Shown in pieces: positions 9,375 to 19,401 of a DNA stretch of 64,000 nt (position 1 is the stretch's first letter; each line of letters opens with the position of its first letter). The translations under genes were made by a program, and so were the position numbers. The stretch comes from CAVTYH01 sp963773875 (GTDB lineage: Bacteria; Planctomycetota; Planctomycetia; Pirellulales; JADZDJ01): the NCBI GenBank assembly GCA_963773875.1, contig CAVZCV010000010.1, forward strand, positions 124,001 to 188,000, written 5' to 3'. The notes below the pieces were generated by a model. The model saw only the letters and a list, made by a program, of their open reading frames with translations. It was not told the DNA's origin and did not search any database.

Positions 9375-11180
9375 TCACTTCAGCAGTTCATCCAGCTCGT
9401 CGACCAAATTCCCGAAGTACTTCAGTGCGGTATCCACCGGCCCCGGCTTTTCCATGTCGACGCCGGCATCGCGCAGCAAATCGAGCGCGTACTTCGAGCA
9501 GCCGCCTTTCAGGAAGGTGAGATAATCGTCGAGCTCCTTCCGCCCGCCACTGACGACGCGCTGCGAAAGCGCAATCGCCGCTGATAGCCCAGTGGCGTAT
9601 TTGTAAACATAAAACGCCCGATAGAAATGCGGAATGCGGAAGCACTCCAGTGCCAACTCATCATCGATTGCGAACTCCGGCCCGAAGTATTTCTTCAAGA
9701 GCTCGCCGTAAATTTCCTTGAATTTCTCGACTGTCAGCGGCTCGCCGGTTTCGACTAGTGCGTGCGCGAATTTTTCGAATTCGGCAAACATCGTTTGACG
9801 AATGATCGTGCCGCGAATAGCGTCGATGTCGCGATTCACCAAGTAGGCACGCTCCTCATCGTTGCGGGCTTTTTCCATCAAGTGCCGGCTCAACAATTGT
9901 TCGTTGAACGTGCTGGCGACCTCGGCCACGAAGATTGTGTAGTTGTAGTACTGAAATGGTTGATGCTTGGCCGAGAAGTAACTGTGCATGGAGTGGCCGG
10001 CCTCATGCGCAAGTGTAAAGACGTGGTCCAGCACTTCAGGCTGATAATTCATTAAAATATATGGTTCGCCATCGAAGGAACCGGCGGAAAATGCCCCACT
10101 CTGTTTGCCCTGATTCGGATAGCGATCGCACCAGCCGTTATTCAGCCCACGCTCCAGTACACCGCAGTATTCGCTTCCCAGGGGTTCAAGCGAACCGACG
10201 ACGGCCTTCACCGCCTGATCCCACGTGCGGCGTGTTTCCAATTCGCTAAGAATTGGTACATACGTGTCATAATGATGGATGTCAGGAATCTTCATTTTCC
10301 GCCGCCGCAGCTCGTAATAGCGATACAGCGCCGGCAGATTCTTGTGCACTGCAGATATCAAATTGTCGTAAACCGAGTGCGGTACGTTATCGCCAAAGAG
10401 TGCCACCGATAGCGCGCTGTCGTAGCCACGGGCTTGAGCGTAATAAACGTCGCGCTGCATCGAACCGCCAAGTGCCGCAGCCAGCGTGTTCTCATGCCCT
10501 TTGTATTGCTCGTAGTACTGATGAAACGCTGCTTTGCGAACGGCACGCTTCGGCGAGTGCAAAAAGGAGGAGAACGTGGCGTTGCTCAGCTCCACGAGTT
10601 CGCCCTTCTCGTTCTTCACATTCCCAAATTTCAAATCTGCATCGGCCAGTTGGCGGAAAACGTGGTTCGAGGTCTCCGACATTTCGGCCTGCATCGCCAG
10701 CAGCTTTTCTTCGGATTTAGAGAGCGTGTGCGGCTTGTACCGCAGTAATCGCTCCAAGGTGATGCGGTGCGGAGCCAGCTCCTTGGCGGCGAGAAACTTC
10801 TTCATCGTCGCTGTCGAAATCGCCATGATTTCCGGACGGATGAAGCTCGCCGCTTGCCCGGCGCGGCTCGCTGCATTGCGGTAGCGGCCCATCATCCGCT
10901 GATAGTTGCTATCGGCAGTGTCTTCGGCCGTTTTTAGAAAGGCATACGTGCCGAGCCGATCGGCCACACGATCCATGCCAATATCGAATTCAAAACATGC
11001 GGCAAGCGATTTCGCACTCTCGCCCAGTTTGCCGGCGAACTTGCCGTAGCCGTCGATTTGCGATTCCCATTTTTTGAAAGCGGCTTCCCACGCTGCATCG
11101 CTTTTGAACAGGCTGGCCAGATTCCAGCAGTCGCGGGGTTTGACGTCCTGACGTTTGGGGAGTTGCTTGACTTTTGCCAT
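9375..11180 (-). CDS. pepF: Oligoendopeptidase F, M3 family metallopeptidase
   Basis: A cytosolic zinc peptidase that degrades short peptides. The 601-residue product has the M3 zinc signature LAHEAGHSMHS (HExxH) with a downstream glutamate in the FVAEVASTFNE segment, the family order and normal length (about 600). There is no signal peptide. I use the ATG at 11180, one codon inside a possible GTG. It is followed on the minus strand by nothing co-directional within reach; upstream, ugd ends at 11224 in the same direction with about 43 bases between them, so the two may be co-transcribed. The frame is intact along the whole gene. Confidence 0.93.
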   Translation of the reverse strand: MAKVKQLPKRQDVKPRDCWNLASLFKSDAAWEAAFKKWESQIDGYGKFAGKLGESAKSLAACFEFDIGMDRVADRLGTYAFLKTAEDTADSNYQRMMGRYRNAASRAGQAASFIRPEIMAISTATMKKFLAAKELAPHRITLERLLRYKPHTLSKSEEKLLAMQAEMSETSNHVFRQLADADLKFGNVKNEKGELVELSNATFSSFLHSPKRAVRKAAFHQYYEQYKGHENTLAAALGGSMQRDVYYAQARGYDSALSVALFGDNVPHSVYDNLISAVHKNLPALYRYYELRRRKMKIPDIHHYDTYVPILSELETRRTWDQAVKAVVGSLEPLGSEYCGVLERGLNNGWCDRYPNQGKQSGAFSAGSFDGEPYILMNYQPEVLDHVFTLAHEAGHSMHSYFSAKHQPFQYYNYTIFVAEVASTFNEQLLSRHLMEKARNDEERAYLVNRDIDAIRGTIIRQTMFAEFEKFAHALVETGEPLTVEKFKEIYGELLKKYFGPEFAIDDELALECFRIPHFYRAFYVYKYATGLSAAIALSQRVVSGGRKELDDYLTFLKGGCSKYALDLLRDAGVDMEKPGPVDTALKYFGNLVDELDELLK

Positions 11181-11223
11181 CACTTATCGATTCAATCGCG
11201 GCGCTTGCGGGCTATTTTGCGAG

Positions 11224-12540
11224 CTAGTTGGATCGCACAGGCGCTTTGCCGATGCAGTAATAGGTGAACCCTAACGATTTCATCTGATTCGCGTTATACA
11301 AATTTCGGCCGTCGAAAATGACCGGTTTGCGAAGCCGCTGCCGCATGTCTTCAAATTCTGGATTGCGGAACTCGCCCCATTCGGTAACGATCGCCAGCGC
11401 CTCGGCGCCCTTCAGGGCATCGAGCGGCAGGTCGAAATACGAGAGTTTGTCGCCGTAAATTGCCTTCACGTTTGCCATGGCTTCCGGATCGTGCACGTGC
11501 AAATTTGCGCCGCCTTTCAGCAAGCGATCGATTAACACTAAGGCCGGCGCATCGCGAATGTCGTCTGTCCGGGGCTTAAATGCCAGACCCCATATGGCGA
11601 TGGTTTTGCCGTTCAGATCGCCGCCAAAGTGCCTGTCGATTTTATCGCCGAGTACGGTTTTCTGCCGATTGTTGACCTCATGCACCGCGTCCAAAATCTT
11701 GGGCGGCACGCCATGATCGCGGGCCATCGACGAGAGCGCCAGCACATCTTTCGGGAAGCAACTGCCGCCATAGCCAGCGCCAGGAAACAGGAACGCAAAT
11801 CCAATTCGGGCATCATGACCAATGCCGCGGCGCACATCGTCGATATCGGCCTGCATGCCTTCGCACAAGTTGGCCATTTCGTTGATGAAGCTGATTTTCG
11901 TGGCCAACAGCGCGTTGGCCACATACTTCGTCATCTCCGAGCTCTCCGGCGACATTACCAAGAACGGTTTCTCGGTCCGGAGAAACGGTGCATATAGCGT
12001 TTTCAGAATTTCCGCGACTTCCGGTCGACGAACGCCGACCACGACGCGGTCCGGCTTTTGAAAGTCGTCGAGCACCGCGCCTTCCTTCAAGAATTCCGGA
12101 TTGCTTGCGACATCGCAATCGCGACCCGTCAGTTCCTTAAGCCGCGCCGCAACTTTCGCCGCGGTTCCCACTGGTACCGTGCTCTTAGTGATGACAACGG
12201 CGTTTCGGGGCAAATGCGGCGCGATGGCTTCCACGACTTTCCAAAGTGCCGTCAAATCGGCCGCGCCGTCTTCCGCCGGCGGAGTGCCGACACACATAAA
12301 TACGAGCCGGGCTGACTTCACCGCCGCCGCCAGGTCGGTCGTGAATTGCAATCGCGTGGCTTCCAAATTTCGCACGACAAGTTCCGAAAGGCCCGGTTCA
12401 AAGATTGGCACGTCGCCTTGTCGCAGGCGTTCAATTTTTGCCTTGTCAATGTCGATGCAGGTCACTTCATTGCCCGATTCGGCAAAGCAGGTGCCAGTCA
12501 CGAGTCCAACATATCCGGTTCCAACAACAGCGATTCGCAT
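11224..12540 (-). CDS. ugd: UDP-glucose 6-dehydrogenase
   Basis: Oxidises UDP-glucose to UDP-glucuronate with two NAD+, feeding capsule and exopolysaccharide synthesis. The N-terminal Rossmann motif is VVGTGYVGLVTG, followed by EPGLSELV, STVPVGTA and SNPEFLKEG; the catalytic cysteine sits in GYGGSCFPKD, and the C-terminal domain has WGLAFKPRTDDIRDAP. At 438 residues it is full length. The ATG at 12540 begins directly with MRIAVVGTGYVG. It lies upstream of pepF on the same strand. No other sugar-nucleotide genes are in the window. Confidence 0.95.
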   Translation of the reverse strand: MRIAVVGTGYVGLVTGTCFAESGNEVTCIDIDKAKIERLRQGDVPIFEPGLSELVVRNLEATRLQFTTDLAAAVKSARLVFMCVGTPPAEDGAADLTALWKVVEAIAPHLPRNAVVITKSTVPVGTAAKVAARLKELTGRDCDVASNPEFLKEGAVLDDFQKPDRVVVGVRRPEVAEILKTLYAPFLRTEKPFLVMSPESSEMTKYVANALLATKISFINEMANLCEGMQADIDDVRRGIGHDARIGFAFLFPGAGYGGSCFPKDVLALSSMARDHGVPPKILDAVHEVNNRQKTVLGDKIDRHFGGDLNGKTIAIWGLAFKPRTDDIRDAPALVLIDRLLKGGANLHVHDPEAMANVKAIYGDKLSYFDLPLDALKGAEALAIVTEWGEFRNPEFEDMRQRLRKPVIFDGRNLYNANQMKSLGFTYYCIGKAPVRSN

Positions 12541-12823
12541 AGAGAGTGTTCGTGGATTTGCAATTCGAGGTTGAGATACGGTGCGGTCGGTTACAACGCC
12601 GCAAATATTAATGTCCAGCGTATCTCGAAATGTCGCCGCCGCAACAGGCCTGACGCCAATTTTTACGATTGTTTGGCTGCGAAAGGTGAAATTCGGAATG
12701 GCAAAAGTATACTCCGCGACGGCTTTGGTGGGGTCCGATTCCAGCGGGAGCTAAAACGCTAGATTGAAGTAGGAGATTGTTCCAACTAGTATCGATATAG
12801 AACTCGCTACTTGGGACCAATAA

Positions 12824-13582
12824 ATGACGCAGAGTTGCGGTCTGACCGACATGATTAGTATACGTTTGTTTGAAGCGAAGATTACGATTGCCGCGCTGGT
12901 AGTTCATTTGTCGCTGGTATCGTTGGTGCACTCTGTGGAGCCGATTGAATTGCCGGCGCCGACGGCAGACGCGCGAATGCATAACGATACGCAGTCCAGC
13001 GGAGAGCTCGCGCCGCTCGACGGTTCTACAACTTGGGACGTTTCCCCGAGCGGTCAGCTGCGAATCTTTCCGGCGGTCCTCGAAACGCGTCGCTTTGGGC
13101 CGGTTGAAGAATCAGAGCCGGAGTTTTATGCGTTGCGGAACTCAGACGAGCCCGGCTTCAACTGGTCGCCGCCGGGCTTTGGCTGGGGATTTGGTTGGGG
13201 CGGCTGGGGTGGATGGAATCCGTTCGGCTACAGTTGGCCGGGCCTGACATTCGGTGGACTTAGTGCACCTTTCCCACGTTACGGATTCGGAATGATCGGA
13301 TATAACCGTTACTACTCCCGGCCCTGGTACGCTTCGCCGAGTCCGCAAGTTTGGAGCTCGAAATTCCCTTGGTACACGCCCGGCGGCGTAGGTCCGAACA
13401 TCTATCAGCCGTGGTATCAATCGCGAAATAGTTTGCCCTGGTACTCACCATACGGAGTTGGTCCGAATATCTACACGCCGTCATATTTGTGGCAGTCGTA
13501 CTACCCGTGGTATTCGCCAAACGGACCGGGACCGAACATCTACACGCCATCGTGGCAATACGACGGATGTCTCTATTGGTAG
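12824..13582 (+). CDS. Secreted aromatic/Gly-rich repeat protein
   Basis: The 252-residue product has a hydrophobic export segment (about residues 18-37: ITIAALVVHLSLVSLVHS) and then an acidic region followed by a Gly/Trp-rich run (GWGFGWGGWGGWNPFGYSW). The C-terminal 80 residues hold three tandem units of about 22-24 residues, each with PWY(S/T)P, a variable pair, then GPNIY(T/Q)P. No known catalytic motif is visible. The composition suggests a surface or envelope structural protein, possibly Ca- or wall-binding, but I do not recognise the family. The ATG at 12851 is an alternative start that gives a cleaner signal peptide. It is followed by another small secreted protein on the same strand. 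Confidence 0.65.
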   Translation: MTQSCGLTDMISIRLFEAKITIAALVVHLSLVSLVHSVEPIELPAPTADARMHNDTQSSGELAPLDGSTTWDVSPSGQLRIFPAVLETRRFGPVEESEPEFYALRNSDEPGFNWSPPGFGWGFGWGGWGGWNPFGYSWPGLTFGGLSAPFPRYGFGMIGYNRYYSRPWYASPSPQVWSSKFPWYTPGGVGPNIYQPWYQSRNSLPWYSPYGVGPNIYTPSYLWQSYYPWYSPNGPGPNIYTPSWQYDGCLYW

Positions 13583-13658
13583 GCGCGGTTTTGCCGCACG
13601 GACGATAAATGGGGTAGCGCGTAATACAACGCGTGTTCCAAGTAAGGAGTCCCTCGCC

Positions 13659-13931
13659 GTGCGACGATTATTCTTGGCCGCTTCGGTTGCGCTTTTGGCC
13701 ACATGGATTTGGACCGGTGCGCTCACGTTTGGCATCGTGACCGGCGAAGCGCGTGCCGACGATTCTCCCAAGTACTTGATCCTGCAGCCGATGTACGGTG
13801 GACAAGGCCGACTCGTGCCCGCACGGGCATACGCTTACGGCTGGTTCGGCGCGATTCCCACCTCCGACAGCTCGGCACATTGGGATTATCACCGCACGCT
13901 TTACACGTGGACGTTTACCCAAGGACGGTAA
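13659..13931 (+). CDS. Small secreted protein of unknown function
   Basis: A 90-residue product with a GTG start chosen because AAGGAG lies nine bases upstream. It has a signal peptide with cleavage probably after GEARA (near residue 35). The mature part of about 55 residues carries RAYAYGWFGA and ends WDYHRTLYTWTFTQGR, aromatic and His-containing. It sits 76 bases after the aromatic repeat protein and may share its transcript. I know similar small AYGWFGA-type proteins as planctomycete hypotheticals; no function can be given. Confidence 0.6.
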   Translation: MRRLFLAASVALLATWIWTGALTFGIVTGEARADDSPKYLILQPMYGGQGRLVPARAYAYGWFGAIPTSDSSAHWDYHRTLYTWTFTQGR

Positions 13932-13948
13932 GCCGCTCGCCCCGCGGA

Positions 13949-16900
13949 TCAGCGCGCTAGCCCGACGAAGAAGGCGAAGTTCTGAATCTGATCGCCGGGA
14001 GCATTGGCGACCGGGAATGCCAGATCAAGCGCGATCGGAGCCGGACCCATCGCCGGAACCGTGATGCGTAATCCAAACCCGGGGGCGGCGCGGAACTGAT
14101 TGCCATTGAAGGCGATCTTTTGTTCCACAGTGCCGAAATCGCAGAACACAACGCCACGCAGCGCGTCATCGGCGGTAATTGGGAACATGTACTCGACCGT
14201 GCCGAGCGCCTCGAATTGACCGCCGACCTGCACATTGTTCACGACGGGCGATGCTCCGCGGAACGCAAAACCGCGCAGGCTGCTGAAACCGCCGGCGAAG
14301 AAGTTGTCGTAAATTGGCGTGTCGTTGCCAGTGACGCCCACTACGCCGCCCACCGCAATCACGTGGCGTCCCGATTGGTCGGCACGCTGTCGCAGTAAGA
14401 AATATTGCCGCCCTTCGACCACAACTCGCGGATATTGGAACGTGCCGACCACTTCGTCGAAATCGACGGAGAGCAAGTGTCCCTGCGTCGGCAGGAAGGG
14501 ACTGTCGCGGGTATCGAGCGCAACCCCGACATTGAAATCGTAGCGATCGTTCTGTCCAACAGCGCGAGCTAGCTCCGGAGTGGCGACGAGCGGCGGCGGC
14601 GGAGTTGGATTCGTGACCGTCAGATGCGGATTGTAGATATTCACGCGCTCGCCATCGAAGCCCACGTGACCGCTGAAGTCGGGCGTGAACAAATAACCAA
14701 GCTTCACATTTCCGCCGACACGGCCTTCATCCCAGTCGCGGTAAATTCGCGTGAAATAGAAGCCCGATACACCCAGCTGCACCGGCGAATTGAATAAGTA
14801 TGGTTCCTGAAACGTAACCGCATAACGCTGTACCACGGTGCCAGGATTGGCTTCGATCCGTAGTCGTTCTCCGCCGCCACGCCAAGCGGTGCCGTTGCTG
14901 ATGTCGTCCCACGAGCGCGGCAAGCGCATGATGTCGAAGTTCTGTTCGTCGATGACAAAGTTGCCCACCAGGCCGGCGTCGGAGTTGACGCCGACGCCGA
15001 TCATTAAGCGTCCTGTTTGTGTTTCGCCGGCATTCACGTTCAAGTTCAGCGGTTCATCGGGCGACGTATAGCCCAGATCGCCAGGACCCAATCCCGCGAC
15101 GGGAGGTGCGCCATACACCGGACCTGTCGGCGGCGGTGCATTGACGTACGGCGTTTCATAAACCGGACCTTGCTGATTGACGACGTAGCCGGAGCTGCCT
15201 GAATTCGGCGCCGGTGCGAAAGCGGGTTGACTTGGCGGTGCGCCATAAGCAGGCGCGGCCACTCCCGGCTGTGCGCCGTAAACTGGAGCGGCTGTCGGCG
15301 GCGGATTATAGCTTGGCTGTTGCGTGGGGGGCGGACTCGAATAGCTGTATCCGGGCGGAGCGATCGCAGTCGGCGCTGAGCCGGCGAATGGATCCGCTGG
15401 GCTACCGGTCGGTGGCTGCTGAAACGCGCTGTTCCGCGCCGGCACCGGCTGCGTCGCGTACCCGGTGTTGGAATACGGATTCGTCGTAGATGGCGGTGGA
15501 TACGGATTGTCGTAGCTGCTGGCCGGCAGCGGTTGAGCGCTGCGTGGCAAGTAGGCACTGCCACCGTTCGATGGCGGCGACATACCCCAGTCTTGATACG
15601 CCTGGTTCGCAGAACTTGAATTGCCGGCGCCTGACCAATTATTGGCCGCAACTGGTTGCACGCCACTTGCCCCGGGACTTTGAAAGCGGGCTTGCTCGAC
15701 GCCTGAAAGACGAACTTGCGAAGCCGGAGTCCAAACGATAACCTGGTTCCCAGCGGCATCGTCCACCATTACGCCAACAAGCGTTTCCACATCATTGGGG
15801 CTCTGTCCACGGTAGCTGCTATCGCTGCTCGCGGCACTGCCGCTGCCTGGCTTGTTTGCGAAGCCCTGTTCTTTAAGGCCGTCTGGTTTTTCAAATGTGA
15901 TCTTTGGCGTTTCGCCCTTCGTGGGATCGGTGTTGAAAACGCTGGCAAATCGCAAGCGGCGTTCGTCTTCGCGGAGCTTCTTCGTGTTAACGATATCGCC
16001 GGGCCGCACCGACATGCGATTCAAAATCACGGCGTGGCTGGTGTGCGGATTGTCGCCCGCAATGTTGATGTTCACCTGCCCAACGCGGTAACGCTTGCCT
16101 TCGGCGATGTTATAGACGATATCGACTTCCGGCTTGTCGGCGGAGAGGTGATTTTCTGGCTGAATGTCGGCAAATACGTATCCGTGCTCGCCGTAAACAT
16201 CAGCAATCGCCGTGCGATCGCGATTCAATGCCAGCTGATTGAACGGCTTGCCGCTAACTTGTTCCAGATTTTTATTGAGCTCTTCGTTTTTAAATTTTTC
16301 GTTGCCCAGGAACGCGACATTGCGGACGTTGTACCGCGGGCCCTCGTTAATGATCCATTTGATGTGCGTCCAATGTCGGTCTTCGCTGGTAATGAAAGTC
16401 GGCGAGACTTTGGCTTGAAAGAAGCCGAAGCTGCGATAATACGCAGTCAACTTGTCTTTGTCCTCATCGACCTTCTTGCGATTGAATTTGCTGCCGAACA
16501 GCGGGAAGTAGCCCATGAAGGGTTTTACGGAGCACTGCAAACGCAAGCGGTCGTCGCCTTCGAAGGTGTTGCCGTCGAAACTGACCCAATCGACTTTTTG
16601 CTGTTGTCCTTCATCGACCATCATCACGACTTTGCGATCATTCGTCTTGCTGCCTTCGATCGTCGTGACTTGAGCGTGAGTGTATCCCTGCTCATGGTAG
16701 TATTCTTCCACGCGACGTTGAGCTTCGACGACGCCGTATGGATCGAGCGGCTGTCCCTTATCGAGTTCGGCTTTTTTGCGCAAAGTTTGTGTGCGGATGT
16801 CTTGATTGCCTACGATCGTGATTGGCTCGCTTATCGTCGGTCGCTCGACAACCTGGAAAATGACCGCAACGCCGCCGGGCACTTGCTGGAATTGAGATTT

Positions 16901-17204
16901 AACGTCGATAAATTTGCGCGAGCCCGCCAACGTCCGGACATCATCCTTGACAATCATCGGATCGAACGCCTGACCAACCCGGGTGCGAAGCTGTGGAAGT
17001 TTGGCGACCGGGGTTGTGTAATTGCCCTCGACGCGAACTTGCTGGACGATCGTTTCGTTCGTTTGCGGCTGCGAATTACCCGGCGGCGGCATAGTTCCGC
17101 TGAACTGCGGCTGTGGCGATTGCGCAAAGCGGCAGCGCGACCGCCAGTGCGGCAGCCAGCATCGCCAGTAAGCCGGCGATCAGACGGAAGCGGAGTGCGA
17201 CCAT
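13949..17204 (-). CDS. bamA: BamA/Omp85-family outer membrane protein with long Pro/Tyr-rich insert, frame-disrupted near its start
   Basis: An outer-membrane protein insertase of the Omp85 family. A signal peptide is encoded from the ATG at 17204 (RLIAGLLAMLAAALAVALPL), but the frame shifts at about 17115-17135 and the rest reads on as AQSPQPQFSGTMPPPGN. POTRA-like repeats follow (VRVEGNYTTPVAKLPQLRTR; ITIVGNQDIRTQTLRKK; VSFDGNTFEGDDRL; VAFLGNEKFKNEEL; VGQVNINIAGD). A stretch of about 250 residues rich in Pro, Tyr, Gln, Ser and Ala separates them from the 16-strand barrel region, which has the loop motif GGFSSLRGFAFRG. The protein ends FFVGLAR. Corrected length is about 1,085 residues, against about 800 in proteobacteria; the excess is the insert. 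It could be a BamA or a second Omp85 paralogue. Confidence 0.87.
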
Positions 17205-17451
17205 CGAGTACGCATCCCTGCAATAGTAGTCAGGCCGAGATTTGTGAAACCGCCAAGACGAGACGCTTGCGCTACCCAGCGCACCCGATCAAGAACTGAC
17301 CGGCTTTACCCCCGGGCGACTGTGACGAGATCGCTCTGTCCGTGCGCAGGCATAGTGCCAGCGCAGCGGTTGCCCGAGGGTGGGGAGTAAATACCGCAGA
17401 GCGCGCCCAGCAGCAAGATGAGTTAACAGCAAAAACGCGCGGTGCACGATG

Positions 17452-19080
17452 CTAGCGTTGCGCGGTTGCGGCGGCCGCGGGCTTGTTTTCTTCAGGCGCC
17501 GTGATGATTTCTTGTCGATCGACCTCCACGCGTCGCACTTTGCCGCGGGTTTCGACGAGCAGCTCGATGGGGCTGGCCAGCGAATTCACCAACTGGCGGA
17601 ATTCCTCGCTCGTTTTAAATTTCTGACCGCTGACTTCGTAAATGCGATCGAAAACTCGCAGCCCGGCACGATCGGCCGTCGAGGCCGGCACCACGCGAAC
17701 CAGAAACACGGCTCCCGGCTCTGCATCGTCGATCCGCCAGGTAATTCCAAGCGTGATCGGTTCACCAGATGGTTGGACGGTTAACGTGAGCGGCTTGTCG
17801 CTGCCTTTGCGCTCGATTTCAATCGGCATGGCGCCTTTCGTAGCCATTACCAGTTGGCGGAGCTGTTCGGCATCGGTGATGGGACGTGCGGCGTACGACA
17901 AAATTCGATCGCCCGTTTTGATGCCGGCTTTTGCCGCAGCGCTGCCAGGCGTGACCGACGCAACCTGCACAATGCCGTTTTTCGCCTGATCGACGTCCCA
18001 ACCCAAGCCCAATCGTCCGGCCAACGGCGGCGCCGCTTGTTCGAGATCCGGCTGACTCGCAGGCGACTCCGATCGCGAAGCGGCGCGAAATCTCGGCCGT
18101 GCATCTTCATCGGCCAGCTCATCGACCGTGCGAAACATAAGCTGGCTGACCGATTTCAAACCATCAGAGTTGATCTTGTCCGCCTTGTCGCTCGGGCGGT
18201 GATAGTCGTCGTGCAAGCCTGTGTGAAACATCACGACGGGCACCGACGCACTATAAAACGGATGATGATCGCTGTCGGCTTTCATCAGCCAATCAAAATC
18301 GAGCAACAGGCCGATCGATTCGTTATCGCGACTGATGAGCTGCCGCCAACCGTAACTGGTGCGTCCACCGTAAACAATGACACGGTTGTTTCGCAGCCGG
18401 CCGATCATATCGACATTCACCACGGCCGCCACATCTGCGAGTGGCACCGTCGGATGTTCGATCCAGTATTTCGAGCCGAGCAGGCCTGCCTCTTCACCAT
18501 CCCACAGTGCGAAGATCACGCTGCGTTTCGGCGGTTCGCTTAAGTGCGAAAATGCCGTAGCGGTTTCCAAAATGCTAGAATCGCCGCTGGCGTTGTCGTC
18601 GGCCCCGTTGTGGATCTGCCCAATTCCGCCGCGGCTGTTAGACGGCTTGCCGCGTCCCACGTGGTCGTAGTGTGCCGTCACCAGCACGAATTGCTTTTTG
18701 AGCTGTGGATCGCTGCCTTCAATCATGCCCAACAGATTCCGCGAGTTGGCGCCGAATGGCTGGAAGTATCCGCCGCCAATGCCCGCTGGCGTCAAATGTA
18801 GCTTCTGAAATTCCTGCGTCAGATAGGTGCCAGCCGCCCGACCGCCCCGGCTCCCGGTTTCGCGCCCTTCCATGGCGTCGTCGGCCAAGACGTTCACGAA
18901 GTTTTGGGCATCATCCGCATTAATCGATTCCATGGCCGCGGCAATCGCGCTGGCATCAGCGGCCGCTATGGAAGTCGAACATTCGCCGACGCAGAAGAAT
19001 CCATACAATAGAACGGCCAGCGATGCGCCGAATGTAATGACGTTTCCATGAAAATGGCGGCAATCAGCAATCCCATACAT
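17452..19080 (-). CDS. Secreted M28 family zinc peptidase with two PDZ domains
   Basis: An aminopeptidase-like enzyme exported through a hydrophobic N-terminal segment (VITFGASLAVLLYGFF, within the first 35 residues from the ATG at 19080). The co-catalytic zinc site is visible: HYDHVG, NGADDNASG, DGEEAGLLGS, VNVDMIGR and HTGLHDDYHRPSDKAD. After residue about 355 come two PDZ-like modules (VTPGSAAAKAGIKTGDRIL and VVPASTADRAGLRVFDRIY), which usually bind substrate tails. Length is 542 residues. An upstream in-frame start at 19203 adds a Cys-rich stretch that does not look coding. It lies upstream of bamA on the same strand with a gap of about 250 bases, so it is compatible with an envelope role. 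Confidence 0.87.
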   Translation of the reverse strand: MYGIADCRHFHGNVITFGASLAVLLYGFFCVGECSTSIAAADASAIAAAMESINADDAQNFVNVLADDAMEGRETGSRGGRAAGTYLTQEFQKLHLTPAGIGGGYFQPFGANSRNLLGMIEGSDPQLKKQFVLVTAHYDHVGRGKPSNSRGGIGQIHNGADDNASGDSSILETATAFSHLSEPPKRSVIFALWDGEEAGLLGSKYWIEHPTVPLADVAAVVNVDMIGRLRNNRVIVYGGRTSYGWRQLISRDNESIGLLLDFDWLMKADSDHHPFYSASVPVVMFHTGLHDDYHRPSDKADKINSDGLKSVSQLMFRTVDELADEDARPRFRAASRSESPASQPDLEQAAPPLAGRLGLGWDVDQAKNGIVQVASVTPGSAAAKAGIKTGDRILSYAARPITDAEQLRQLVMATKGAMPIEIERKGSDKPLTLTVQPSGEPITLGITWRIDDAEPGAVFLVRVVPASTADRAGLRVFDRIYEVSGQKFKTSEEFRQLVNSLASPIELLVETRGKVRRVEVDRQEIITAPEENKPAAAATAQR

Positions 19081-19401
19081 AATTTGATTTCCAGAACAAA
19101 AAAGAAGTTGAAGTTTGCCTGTCGGCCGACGATTACACTGCAGGGAACCATCGTTTCCCGGGCACGAATCGCAACCTTTAAGATTACGACACCCCCAGAC
19201 CATGTAAACCTGCAGGCCGGGCTGGAATCAAAAAACTTTGCCGGCGCAAGGTGACTGGTTGCTGGTCCAGTACCCGGTACTCGTAGCTGACCCGGTCGCG
19301 CAATCAGCTCATCGCAGGTACGATGCGACTAGTGACCAGGCATCGTGTTTCGATTGGCACCTTTAATTTAAGCGCACACATATTTGGACAAGTCTGAGCG
19401 A
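19081..19401. other. Intergenic, no gene seen
   Basis: About 320 bases between the M28 peptidase start and the end of the PEP-CTERM gene. It should carry the promoter for the minus-strand peptidase. I see no RNA gene, clear terminator or repeat beyond short copies of ACCCGGT (about 19272-19300). Confidence 0.5.

Noticed and set aside
15716..17299. A 527-residue plus-strand open frame
   Set aside because: It lies opposite the bamA gene, has no domain pattern or start signal, and the minus strand carries clear POTRA sequence.
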